Below the pieces are notes generated by a model. It searched no databases and was not told where the DNA came from. It worked only from the letters and a program-made list of their open reading frames with translations. Both the position numbers and the translations under genes were made by a program. DNA of 64,000 nucleotides from Azoarcus sp. L1K30 (GTDB lineage: Bacteria; Pseudomonadota; Gammaproteobacteria; Burkholderiales; Rhodocyclaceae): contig NZ_JAGRRD010000001.1 in NCBI RefSeq assembly GCF_018122735.1, positions 4,326,615-4,390,614 of the forward strand. The letters run 5' to 3'. Shown one piece after another: positions 54,961-63,302 of this stretch. How positions within the stretch are numbered: the first letter of the stretch is position 1; each line of letters begins with the position of its first letter.

Positions 54961-57765
54961 TTGTCTACGAAGCGAATCAAGCTGAAATCATCCCGGTGGG
55001 GCAGGTCGGCTCGCCACGTCTTCGTGGCGGTGATTTCCGCTGCAACGCTCGCCGGATGCAGCGATAGCCCGGAAGAAATGGTCGCATCGGCGAAGGCCTA
55101 TCTGGCAAAGAACGACGTGAATGCGGCATCGATCCAGCTCAAGAATGCACTTCAGGAGAACGGTAAGCTGGCCGAAGGGCGCTTCTTGCTGGGCAAGATC
55201 AACCTGCAGCAGGGCGATATGCGAGGTGCCGCAAAGGAACTCGAGCGTGCCGCCGAGTTGGGCTACGATGCCGAGGCGGTTGCACCGCTGCTTGCGCGGG
55301 CCCTGCTGGGTTCGGCCCAGGCGGATCGTGTTATTAAGGACTTCGCCGCGATGACGATGCGGGACAAGGTCGCTCAGGCTCAATTGCTGACGACCGTCGG
55401 CGAGGCGTACCTGGTCAAGGCGATGGCGCCCGAGGCCCGCCAGAGATTCGAAGCAGCGCTCAGTCTGAGCCCGGAAGACAATCTCGCAAGAGTCGGGCTG
55501 GGGCGTGCGAAGCTCGTCGCGGGCGATCCCGCTGGCGCCCAGGCCGAGGCGGAGACGGTGATTGCGCGCAAGGCGGATCTTGCGGAGGCACAGGTTCTCC
55601 TCTCCGACGCCATGCTGGCCCAGGGGAAACCTGACGCGGCTATCGTGGCGCTGGAAGCGGCGGTGAAGGCCAAGCCGAATTCCGTGACACATCATTTTGC
55701 GCTCGCCTCGCTGCTCCTGCGGCAAAACAGCCTTGAAGCAGCCACACGGCAACTGGCGGAAATGAAGCGGATTGCGCCCAATCACCCCTCAACGCTTTAT
55801 GTGCAGGCCTTTCTCGACTTCCGTAACGGGCGTCTGACGGAGGCGCGCGATGGAATGGCGCTGGTGGTCAAGAATGCACCGGACTTCTTGCCCGGCCGCC
55901 TGCTTGCGGGGTCTGTGCTTTTTCGCCTGAACGATCACCTGCAGGCCCGTCAGCACCTGCTCAAGGTGCTGGAGGGCGCGCCGCGGCAGGAGACGGCAAG
56001 ACGCCTGCTCGCCGCATCCTACCTCGCGACCGGGGAGCCCGTGCGGGCGCTTGAATCCGTCCAGCCGCTTTTCGATCGTGCCGATCAGGATCCTGGCCTG
56101 GCTGGGCTTATTGGCCAGATCTACTTGGCAAAGGGGGATTTCGACAAGGCTCAGACCTACTTGGCGAAATCGGCGAAGGGGGCCCCCGAGGATGTCGCCG
56201 CCCGCACCCGCCTGGGCATTGCCCGACTGGCAGGGGGGGATGCGGAGCGCGCATTTGCGGATCTCGAAGCCGCCTCGGCGCTGGACGAGAAGGCGGGCGA
56301 AGCGGATCTGGCCCTGATTCTGGCCTACATGCAGCGCAACGAGTTCGACAGGGCGCTTGCCGCCTACGCCACGCTTGAGCACAAGCAGCCGGACAATCCT
56401 CAGACGTACAACTTGAAGGGCGGCATTCTTCTCGCCAAACGCGATCTGGCAGGTGCGCGTGCCGCGTTCGAGAAGTCACTCCAGGTCAGGCCGGACTTCC
56501 TGGCGGCCGTCGTCAATCTGGCGCGGCTGGATCTGGCGGACAACAAGCCCGAGCTCGCCAGGGGCCGGTTTGAGCGCATCCTGCAGGACAATCCAAAGAA
56601 CGTCGATGCCTTGCTGGCTTTCGCTGATTTGCAGGTGACGACGGGTGACCCGCAGGCCGCAGTTCTCGATACGCTCGAGCGCGCTGCGCAGGCCGGGCCA
56701 GGCATGCTCCCGCCACAGCTCGCCCTGATCCAGCAGCACCTGAGGATGCGCGACTCGGCCAAGGCGCTGACTATTGCACAGCAAGCAGCCGCGGCACAGC
56801 CAGGCGATCCGCGTGCCCTCGAGGCATTGGCGCGGGCGCAACTGGCGACGGGTGAAGCAAGGCAGACCATCGCGACCTTGCTCAAGCTGGTCAATGTTCA
56901 GCCGCAGTCGCCTGCCCCCCTGGTGATGCTTGCGGATGTCCAGCGGCAGGTGAAGGAGGACGCTGCTGCGGAACAGACCCTGTTGAAGGCGCTGGCGCTG
57001 AAGCCGGATTCGGCAGATGTGCTTCAGCGCCTGGTCGGTGTGCAGGTCACGCGCGGTGACAAGAGCGCCGCACTTGCGACTGCTAAGCAGGCTCAGCGAC
57101 AGTTTCCGGCAATGGCTCTCGGGTATGCGCTCGAAGGCGATGTTCTGGGGAGCGGGGGGCAGTGGGCTGACGCCGTGGCGGCATACAAGAAGGCGCTGGA
57201 TCGCAGCAAGAGCGGCGAGTACGTCAATAAGCTGCATTCCGCGCTGCTGCGGGTCGATCGCAAGCAGGAAGCCGACAAACTGGTGTCGGATTGGCTGCGG
57301 GCTGAACCGAAAGATCTGCTCGTGCGTGGCTACCTTGCCGAACGTGCGCTTGCCGAGAAACGTTACGGAGAGGCAGTCCAGCTGTTTCGCAGCATGAATG
57401 AAATCGCGCCGAGGAACGCGCTGATACTGAACAATCTGGCCTGGAGTGCAGCGGCGGTAAAGGACGCGCAGGCATTGAACTATGCGGAACAGGCGCTTGC
57501 GCTGGCGCCGGACAATCCGGTTGTGCTCGATACGGTGGGCGTAATCCAGATCGACAATGGGCAGCCAGGCAAAGGCATGGCAAACCTCGAGCGGGCGGTG
57601 ACGCTGGCGCCAGAGCTCCCGCAATTGCAGATGAACCTTGCCAGGAGTTATGCAAAGCTTGATCGCAAGGCGGAGGCCCGCAGGGTGCTGGAAGCATTGA
57701 TGCCCAAATTGTCTGCCGGTACACCGGCGCATGCCGAGGCCTCGGAACTGTTGAAAACACTTTGA
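54961..57765 (+). CDS. prsT: PEP-CTERM system TPR-repeat lipoprotein PrsT
   Basis: A 934-residue lipoprotein composed almost wholly of tetratricopeptide repeats. The N-terminal signal ends in the lipobox LAGC (Cys near residue 30). Repeats such as APEARQRFEAALSLSPEDNLARVGLGRAK run from about 45 to the end. TTG 54961 is preferred because AAGGAG is 8 bases before it; a TTG at 54955 overlaps the prsR stop but is only 2 bases from the site. It follows prsK-prsR, the usual order in exosortase-linked loci, and probably scaffolds export of polymer or protein. Confidence 0.91.
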   Translation: MSTKRIKLKSSRWGRSARHVFVAVISAATLAGCSDSPEEMVASAKAYLAKNDVNAASIQLKNALQENGKLAEGRFLLGKINLQQGDMRGAAKELERAAELGYDAEAVAPLLARALLGSAQADRVIKDFAAMTMRDKVAQAQLLTTVGEAYLVKAMAPEARQRFEAALSLSPEDNLARVGLGRAKLVAGDPAGAQAEAETVIARKADLAEAQVLLSDAMLAQGKPDAAIVALEAAVKAKPNSVTHHFALASLLLRQNSLEAATRQLAEMKRIAPNHPSTLYVQAFLDFRNGRLTEARDGMALVVKNAPDFLPGRLLAGSVLFRLNDHLQARQHLLKVLEGAPRQETARRLLAASYLATGEPVRALESVQPLFDRADQDPGLAGLIGQIYLAKGDFDKAQTYLAKSAKGAPEDVAARTRLGIARLAGGDAERAFADLEAASALDEKAGEADLALILAYMQRNEFDRALAAYATLEHKQPDNPQTYNLKGGILLAKRDLAGARAAFEKSLQVRPDFLAAVVNLARLDLADNKPELARGRFERILQDNPKNVDALLAFADLQVTTGDPQAAVLDTLERAAQAGPGMLPPQLALIQQHLRMRDSAKALTIAQQAAAAQPGDPRALEALARAQLATGEARQTIATLLKLVNVQPQSPAPLVMLADVQRQVKEDAAAEQTLLKALALKPDSADVLQRLVGVQVTRGDKSAALATAKQAQRQFPAMALGYALEGDVLGSGGQWADAVAAYKKALDRSKSGEYVNKLHSALLRVDRKQEADKLVSDWLRAEPKDLLVRGYLAERALAEKRYGEAVQLFRSMNEIAPRNALILNNLAWSAAAVKDAQALNYAEQALALAPDNPVVLDTVGVIQIDNGQPGKGMANLERAVTLAPELPQLQMNLARSYAKLDRKAEARRVLEALMPKLSAGTPAHAEASELLKTL

Positions 57766-57769
57766 ACGT

Positions 57770-57825
57770 CTAGCGCGGAAGGCGCTAGGGTGCGATGCCG
57801 TCGAGCCAGTGATTCGCATCGCACC
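57770..57825 (+). other. Two hairpins between prsT and the dehydrogenase gene
   Basis: CTAGCGC-GGAAG-GCGCTAG (57770-57788) and GGTGCGATGC paired with GCATCGCACC (57789-57825) lie end to end just after the prsT stop. Neither has a T-tract. Confidence 0.5.
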
Positions 57826-57860
57826 ACCCAGTTATGTCGAATTGATCAAGGAATGTGTCG

Positions 57861-59141
57861 ATGAACACCATTGCAGTTATCGGTCTGGGCTATGTCGGGT
57901 TGCCGCTGGCGGTTGAATTCGGCAAGAAATTTCGTACCATCGGTTTCGATCTCTCTGCGGAGAAGGTCGCAGCCTACCGCGAGTTCATCGATCCGACCGG
58001 TGAGGTGTCGACTGCGGACCTGCGTGCGGCCACGCAGCTGAGTTGCCATACCGATCCGGCCGTGCTGCGTGAAGCCGACTTCATCATCGTGGCGGTGCCA
58101 ACTCCGGTCGACGACGCGCATCAGCCTGACTTCACGCCCTTGGAAAAGTCTTCTCAGACCGTAGGACGTCATCTCAAACCCGGCGCCATCGTGGTCTATG
58201 AGTCTACTGTCTATCCGGGGGCGACGGAGGAGATCTGCATTCCGATACTGGAACGCGAGTCCGGTCTGAAATGGAAAGAGGGGTTCTTTGTCGGCTATTC
58301 GCCGGAGCGAATCAATCCGGGAGACAAGGAGCGCACTGTCACCAAGATCGTGAAGGTGGTCTCCGGCGATACCCCGGAGACACTGGCGACAGTGAGCCGG
58401 ATCTATGGAGAGGTGATCACTGCAGGAGTCTACCCCGCAAGTTCGATCAAGGTCGCCGAGGCTGCGAAGGTCATCGAGAATACCCAGCGCGACCTCAATA
58501 TCGCATTGATGAACGAACTCTCGCTGATCTTCCACAAGATCGGCATCGACACGCTCGAGGTGCTCAAGGCTGCGGGCACCAAATGGAACTTCCTGCCTTT
58601 CCGACCGGGCCTGGTCGGTGGCCATTGCATCGGCGTGGATCCCTACTATCTGACGCACAAGGCCGACATGCTCGGCTACCACCCGCAGGTGATTCTTGCC
58701 GGGCGCAGGATCAACGATGGCATGGGCAAGTATGTTGCCGAGCAGACCGTCAAGGAGATGATCAATGCGGGTTCGAGCATCAAGGGGGCCGATGTCATCG
58801 TCCTCGGGCTGACGTTCAAGGAAAACTGTCCGGATCTGCGTAACAGCAAGGTCATCGACGTGATCCGTGAGCTTCAGAGCTATGGCTGCAATGTGCATGT
58901 GCACGACGCGGTCGCTGCGGCAGACGAGGCCATGCACGAATATGGTGTCCCCCTGACCGAATGGGATGCCCTTCCACGCGCCGATGCCATCGTTGCAGCA
59001 GTCTCGCACGCCGCTTACCTCGACATGCCCATTGACCGCATATTGGCTAAACTGGTCCCCAAGGGCGTGTTTGCCGATGTCAAGTCGGCCTACGACAAGG
59101 ACGCCCTGAGTGCGACAGGTGCGCAGGTGTGGCGACTATGA
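57861..59141 (+). CDS. UDP-N-acetyl-sugar 6-dehydrogenase (TviB/WbpA type)
   Basis: A 426-residue NAD-dependent nucleotide-sugar dehydrogenase. N-terminal Rossmann motif IGLGYVGLPLA, VAVPTPVDD, YESTVYPGATEE, the central NTQRDLNIALMNEL, and the catalytic Cys in GLVGGHCIGVDPYY (about residue 255-268) are all present. Members oxidise UDP-GlcNAc or UDP-GalNAc to the uronic acid for capsule or exopolysaccharide. ATG 57861 follows AAGGA by 8 bases. Confidence 0.92.
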   Translation: MNTIAVIGLGYVGLPLAVEFGKKFRTIGFDLSAEKVAAYREFIDPTGEVSTADLRAATQLSCHTDPAVLREADFIIVAVPTPVDDAHQPDFTPLEKSSQTVGRHLKPGAIVVYESTVYPGATEEICIPILERESGLKWKEGFFVGYSPERINPGDKERTVTKIVKVVSGDTPETLATVSRIYGEVITAGVYPASSIKVAEAAKVIENTQRDLNIALMNELSLIFHKIGIDTLEVLKAAGTKWNFLPFRPGLVGGHCIGVDPYYLTHKADMLGYHPQVILAGRRINDGMGKYVAEQTVKEMINAGSSIKGADVIVLGLTFKENCPDLRNSKVIDVIRELQSYGCNVHVHDAVAAADEAMHEYGVPLTEWDALPRADAIVAAVSHAAYLDMPIDRILAKLVPKGVFADVKSAYDKDALSATGAQVWRL

Positions 59142-59157
59142 ACTTTGTGCGGCGGAC

Positions 59158-60102
59158 ATGATGCAACAGAGGCCGACCAGTCGTGTCCGGCCGCGCTGGT
59201 GCTGGCTATCGCTGGCGGCGGCATTCTGTTGGCACATCGTTCCTGCAAGCGCCGCAACGGCTGCCGAGGTTTCGGACGCTTTCGCCCGGCAGGCACGCTA
59301 TCTGGCGCAACAGGCGCAGAGCTACGAGCATGGCGAGGGCGTACGGCGAGATCCCGAGCACGCGGCCGTGCTTTATTGCGAGGCAGCGCGATTGGGTGAT
59401 CCGGAGGCCATCTATGCGCTTGGCTGGATGTACGCGAATGCGCGCGGCGTCGCGCGCAACGATGCGTATGCCGGCACCCTGTTCGCGATGGCCGCCTTTC
59501 TCGGCAACGAGCACGCGGCGCGCATGATGCGCTATACGGGGGACTACACCGGTGCGGTTCCCGACTGCCTGCATCCGCCACCGAGCACCGTGCTGGAATA
59601 TTGGCCCGCGGACGAAATGATTGCTTCCATGTCCGGCGACCGGCAGCGAATTGCGAGGATTCTGGTCGAACATGCGCCGAAATTCGGTATTCAGCCGCGC
59701 CTTGCGCTGGCCATCGCACTGGCCGAGTCCAACCTCGACGCGACCGCACTCTCGCCCAAGAATGCCATGGGGGTTATGCAGCTGATACCGGATACCGCCG
59801 CGCGCTTCAACGTCAGGAAGCCGCTGGATCCTGAGGACAACATCAAGGGCGGACTTGCTTATCTGCGCTGGTTGCTGTCCTACTTCGAGGGCGATATCGC
59901 CCTCGCGGCCGCTGGCTACAATGCTGGTGAGGGGGCCGTAGAGCGATACCGCGGCGTTCCCCCATACCCGGAAACCCGACGCTACGTGGAACGCATTCTT
60001 GCCTTCGTGCGCAATCGTCGGCACCCCTTCGACAGCAGCATCGTTTCTCCAAGCCAGGTAACTTCGGCTTCGAACTTGAGTGCTCAAAAGGAGCAGGATT
60101 GA
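59158..60102 (+). CDS. Sel1-repeat lytic transglycosylase
   Basis: A 314-residue exported protein with an N-terminal signal (about residues 1-35, ending ASA), two Sel1/TPR-like repeats (about 60-125: AARLGDPEAIYALGWMYANARG) and a C-terminal SLT domain (about 170-295) with ALAESNLDATALSPKNAMG, MQLIPDTAARF and AAGYNAGEGAVERY, including the catalytic Glu. It cleaves peptidoglycan. The ATG at 59158 or 59161 is likely; ribosome site weak. It lies among exopolysaccharide genes and may open the wall for export. Confidence 0.9.
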   Translation: MMQQRPTSRVRPRWCWLSLAAAFCWHIVPASAATAAEVSDAFARQARYLAQQAQSYEHGEGVRRDPEHAAVLYCEAARLGDPEAIYALGWMYANARGVARNDAYAGTLFAMAAFLGNEHAARMMRYTGDYTGAVPDCLHPPPSTVLEYWPADEMIASMSGDRQRIARILVEHAPKFGIQPRLALAIALAESNLDATALSPKNAMGVMQLIPDTAARFNVRKPLDPEDNIKGGLAYLRWLLSYFEGDIALAAAGYNAGEGAVERYRGVPPYPETRRYVERILAFVRNRRHPFDSSIVSPSQVTSASNLSAQKEQD

Positions 60103-60896
60103 TGACAGCGACCCATTCGGTGTTTCGCGCATGCCGCCATCTTGGCGTGCTGGTCTGCGCGGCAGCCCTTTGCATCGTGTTTTCGGCGCACGCGGGTCTG
60201 GTCGAGACCGTGCCTCAGGTCAGGGCCTCGGTGGTCGCGATCGGAACCTACCAACGTACGCGGAGCCCGGCGTTCCAGTTTTCGGGCACGGGATTCGTGG
60301 TCGGAAGCGGCTTTCTGATTGCCACCAACGCACACGTGATTCCCGACGCGGTCTCGGAGGAGCGGCTGGAGTACCTGGCCGTCGTGATGCCGGGGGATGA
60401 TGGTGAGCGGACCGTGCGTCCGGTCAAACTGGTAGCGAAGGATCGCGACCATGATCTCGCGGTTCTGCGGTTCGAAGGTGGGGCACCGCTTCCATCGCTG
60501 ACGCTTGGCGACACCACGAAGGCGAGCGAAGGGCAGAACGTCGCCTTCATGGGCTTTCCGATCGGCGGCGTGCTGGGGATGACGCCTGTGACGCACACGG
60601 GCATCATTTCAGCGATCACCCCGATCGGCATTCCCCAGGGCAATTCGCGCGACCTGAATCCGGCACTGGTGCGTCGCCTCGCGTCGGACGCCTTTCACGT
60701 GTATCAGCTGGATGCAACCGCGTACCCGGGCAACAGCGGAAGTCCTTTGTTCGATCCGGATTCGGGCGCGGTGCTGGGGGTGTTGAACATGGTCTTCGTG
60801 AAGTCCACGAAGGAAAGCGTACTCAGTAATCCGTCAGGTATCAGCTACGCGATCCCGGTCAGATACCTCAGGAAGCTGATCGAACATCTGGACTGA
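60102..60896 (+). CDS. Exported trypsin-like serine protease
   Basis: A 264-residue S1-type (DegP-like) protease without a PDZ domain. A signal peptide (about residues 1-31, ending AHA) precedes the core with His in IATNAHVIP (near 74), Asp in DHDLAVLRFEG (near 122) and Ser in YPGNSGSPLFD (near 209), so the triad is complete. ATG 60102 overlaps the previous stop and follows AAAGGAGCAGG. Substrate unknown. Confidence 0.92.
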   Translation: MTATHSVFRACRHLGVLVCAAALCIVFSAHAGLVETVPQVRASVVAIGTYQRTRSPAFQFSGTGFVVGSGFLIATNAHVIPDAVSEERLEYLAVVMPGDDGERTVRPVKLVAKDRDHDLAVLRFEGGAPLPSLTLGDTTKASEGQNVAFMGFPIGGVLGMTPVTHTGIISAITPIGIPQGNSRDLNPALVRRLASDAFHVYQLDATAYPGNSGSPLFDPDSGAVLGVLNMVFVKSTKESVLSNPSGISYAIPVRYLRKLIEHLD

Positions 60897-60917
60897 CGGA
60901 CGTTGAAGGATGTTGGC

Positions 60918-60992
60918 TGGTCTCCTCGGCGGGAATCGAACCCACATTTGCCGCTTAGGAGGCGGCTGTTCTATCCATTGAACTACAAGGAG
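60918..60992 (-). tRNA. tRNA-Arg (anticodon CCU)
   Basis: On the minus strand a 75-base cloverleaf can be drawn with encoded CCA: acceptor CTCCTTG/CGAGGAG (one G-T), D stem GTTC/GAAC, anticodon stem GCCGC/GCGGC with loop CTCCTAA, T stem GTGGG/CCCGC with loop TTCGATT. The anticodon CCT reads AGG (Arg). Confidence 0.95.
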
Positions 60993-61140
60993 GCCGGCGG
61001 GCATTCTATCCGCTTGGCGCCCGGGTTCAAAGTGGCGATTGCGACCGCGGCGGTTTTTCCTGGTCTGTGGGGCGGGTTCCGTTGCGGCGGTGCGGGGTCG
61101 TCGACGTGGATGGTCGCGGGTTAGCATCGGTGGATGTCAC

Positions 61141-63204
61141 CTAGCTTTCCTTTTGCTTGCGTGGCGGAATGATCAGGTCTTGTGGGCGTCTCAGGATGCG
61201 TCGCAGCAGCAGGCCGCTGAGCGTGCGGCCTTGGGCGAAGCTGATCCGGCGCGAGCGCATGGCGACGTAAAGGGTAAGGGCGAAGCTTACCGTCAGATTG
61301 ACCAGGCCGATCAGCAGCACACCGGCTGCTGCAAGCTGTACGCTCTGCAGCGGCACAATGAAGTCGTGTGCCACCGCCGCATATCCCACGTAGGCCGACG
61401 AAAATGCGATGTGGCGGATGTCCATCGGGAGACCGAAAAGAACACCGAGCGCGGTGGCGCCGCCGAGCAGGAATCCAAAGAAGAAGTTGCCGGCCAGCGC
61501 GCCGAGATTGTTTTCGATGTATTGCGTGATGCGGGCCATCCGTGCCTCGCCGAAGACGCGGCGCGGCCAGCGTAGTTGCAGCAGGCGCTGTGGAATGCGA
61601 TTGTAGGCGGAAAGGTTGTCGTAGTAGCCGGCAATCAATCCCGAAAGGAACAGACACACGCCCGCAACGGCCGCAAAGAACAAGGTGCTGATGTGGGGTG
61701 CCGCCTCGTCGATGAGTGTGGAGGCCTTGGCGGTGTCGATGAAGTGGGCGCCGGACAGTTCGAGCACGGCAAGGGATATCAGCATGGCGACCGGTATCGC
61801 GACACCGACATTGCCTACAATGGCCGTGAACTGGCTGCGGATGGTACGGATGATGAGGTCGGCAAGGTTATCCAGGCTGCGTGTCTTGCCACGGGTGTCA
61901 CTGCGTGTTTCGCCGATCGACGCGGCGATCGCGTTCGCCGTCATTGCCGGTTGCTTGGTGGCGACCGTGCCGCCAAGCACATGGATCAATACGAAACCAA
62001 GGCCGTAGTTCAGGCAGAAACCGAGCAGTTCGTTGAGCGGCGCGAAGTTCTGGCGATCGAGAATGATCTTCAACGCGGCCATGATCGCGATCACCATGCC
62101 GCCGAGGGCCGCCGATCGCAGAAGTTCGAAGTGTTCGCCTCGACTCGCCGCGATGTAGCGCTCGCCGGTCTTGCTCGCACTTGTCGTCATGCGCAGCGAC
62201 AGCAGCTCGACATTCTTGCCCCAGTAGTCCGACAGCCGGTTCTTGCGGCATTGCGCGCGCACGAGTTCCTTGAACAGGGTCACCACGCGGGGCAGCAAGG
62301 GGGCGAGCTGACGCGATGGCTGCAGATCGATCAACAGCCCCAGGAGGTCGGTGATGCGATCGAGATGCTGGCGCAGGCGTTCGAGCTTGAATGTCAGCGT
62401 CAGACTCGTGCCCAGACGCATTGCACGACGGCGTATCCGGACCAGTACTTCCGCGCATTGATCGAGCATTACCGTGAGGTGGTCAGGGTTCTCGAGCATG
62501 CTATCGGGCGTGGTCCACCATGCCCGATAGTGGGCGAGGTAGCGCACGATCTCCGCATTCTGGGCCAGGAAAGGGGATTCGAGCTCCTCCAGTTTGGGAT
62601 CCACCCGGACCAGTTCGGGATCCAGGCCGATGGCCGAAACATGGTAGGACAGCATGCGTACCGCCTCGAGTATCTCGGTCACCGCCGTCGGCGTCGTGTT
62701 GTCCGCCGCCAACGGGCCGGGCGCAGCATCGGGTGCCAGCAGGGCCTCAATGAAATCGATCCATACGCCGTCGCTGACCGCATTGACCCATACTTCGTCG
62801 TCGGGTCGATGAAAGACGACCGACAACAGGTCCTTCATGTAGCTCGTATCGATGACGTCGGGCAACAGCTTGTCCGAAATGCGCCGGGCGGTTTCGGAAA
62901 AGAACCCCGTTGAGGGCAGGAGACCAGACGAAACATACATCGACACCTGCTTGCGTTCCATGAACAAACGCAGGAGCGCGTCGCGCAAGGGCAGGCGCAG
63001 GTCGGGGCGGCGAGCAAGGATATGCGTCAGCGAACGTATCGATTCGCTTGTCGTCTCGTGGCGACCGGCATGGGGCGGGCGAATGCTATCGACCAGTTCG
63101 ATCCAGACCTGAGTTTGATCCGGCGCATGCGCAGCGCGTTCGGCGAGTCGTGAGAGCAGGACGTCCAAGCTGTGTCTATCCCGGGGTTTCGTTGCGAAGA
63201 ACAA
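61141..63204 (-). CDS. Large membrane protein of the Gcr 'site-specific recombinase' family
   Basis: A 687-residue protein matching the family annotated as Gcr site-specific recombinase in betaproteobacteria. The N-terminal 330 residues are soluble and helical (MFFATKPRDRHSLDVLLSRLAERAA, SDGVWIDFIEALLAPD); about seven membrane segments follow (about 345-665: GGMVIAIMAALKIILD, FFAAVAGVCLFLSGLIAGYYDNL). I see no recombinase catalytic motif and the topology is that of a membrane protein, so the family name is doubtful. No adjacent partner on the same strand. Confidence 0.85.
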   Translation of the reverse strand: MFFATKPRDRHSLDVLLSRLAERAAHAPDQTQVWIELVDSIRPPHAGRHETTSESIRSLTHILARRPDLRLPLRDALLRLFMERKQVSMYVSSGLLPSTGFFSETARRISDKLLPDVIDTSYMKDLLSVVFHRPDDEVWVNAVSDGVWIDFIEALLAPDAAPGPLAADNTTPTAVTEILEAVRMLSYHVSAIGLDPELVRVDPKLEELESPFLAQNAEIVRYLAHYRAWWTTPDSMLENPDHLTVMLDQCAEVLVRIRRRAMRLGTSLTLTFKLERLRQHLDRITDLLGLLIDLQPSRQLAPLLPRVVTLFKELVRAQCRKNRLSDYWGKNVELLSLRMTTSASKTGERYIAASRGEHFELLRSAALGGMVIAIMAALKIILDRQNFAPLNELLGFCLNYGLGFVLIHVLGGTVATKQPAMTANAIAASIGETRSDTRGKTRSLDNLADLIIRTIRSQFTAIVGNVGVAIPVAMLISLAVLELSGAHFIDTAKASTLIDEAAPHISTLFFAAVAGVCLFLSGLIAGYYDNLSAYNRIPQRLLQLRWPRRVFGEARMARITQYIENNLGALAGNFFFGFLLGGATALGVLFGLPMDIRHIAFSSAYVGYAAVAHDFIVPLQSVQLAAAGVLLIGLVNLTVSFALTLYVAMRSRRISFAQGRTLSGLLLRRILRRPQDLIIPPRKQKES

Positions 63205-63302
63205 GCGGAATGTTGCGCTGCATTATGCGGGTTTGTGCCTGTAAGGTGTGCGGGCCGTTAGAATCCCTCTTCTTTCCAGCTTTCGCCACAATCGAGCACG
63301 CC

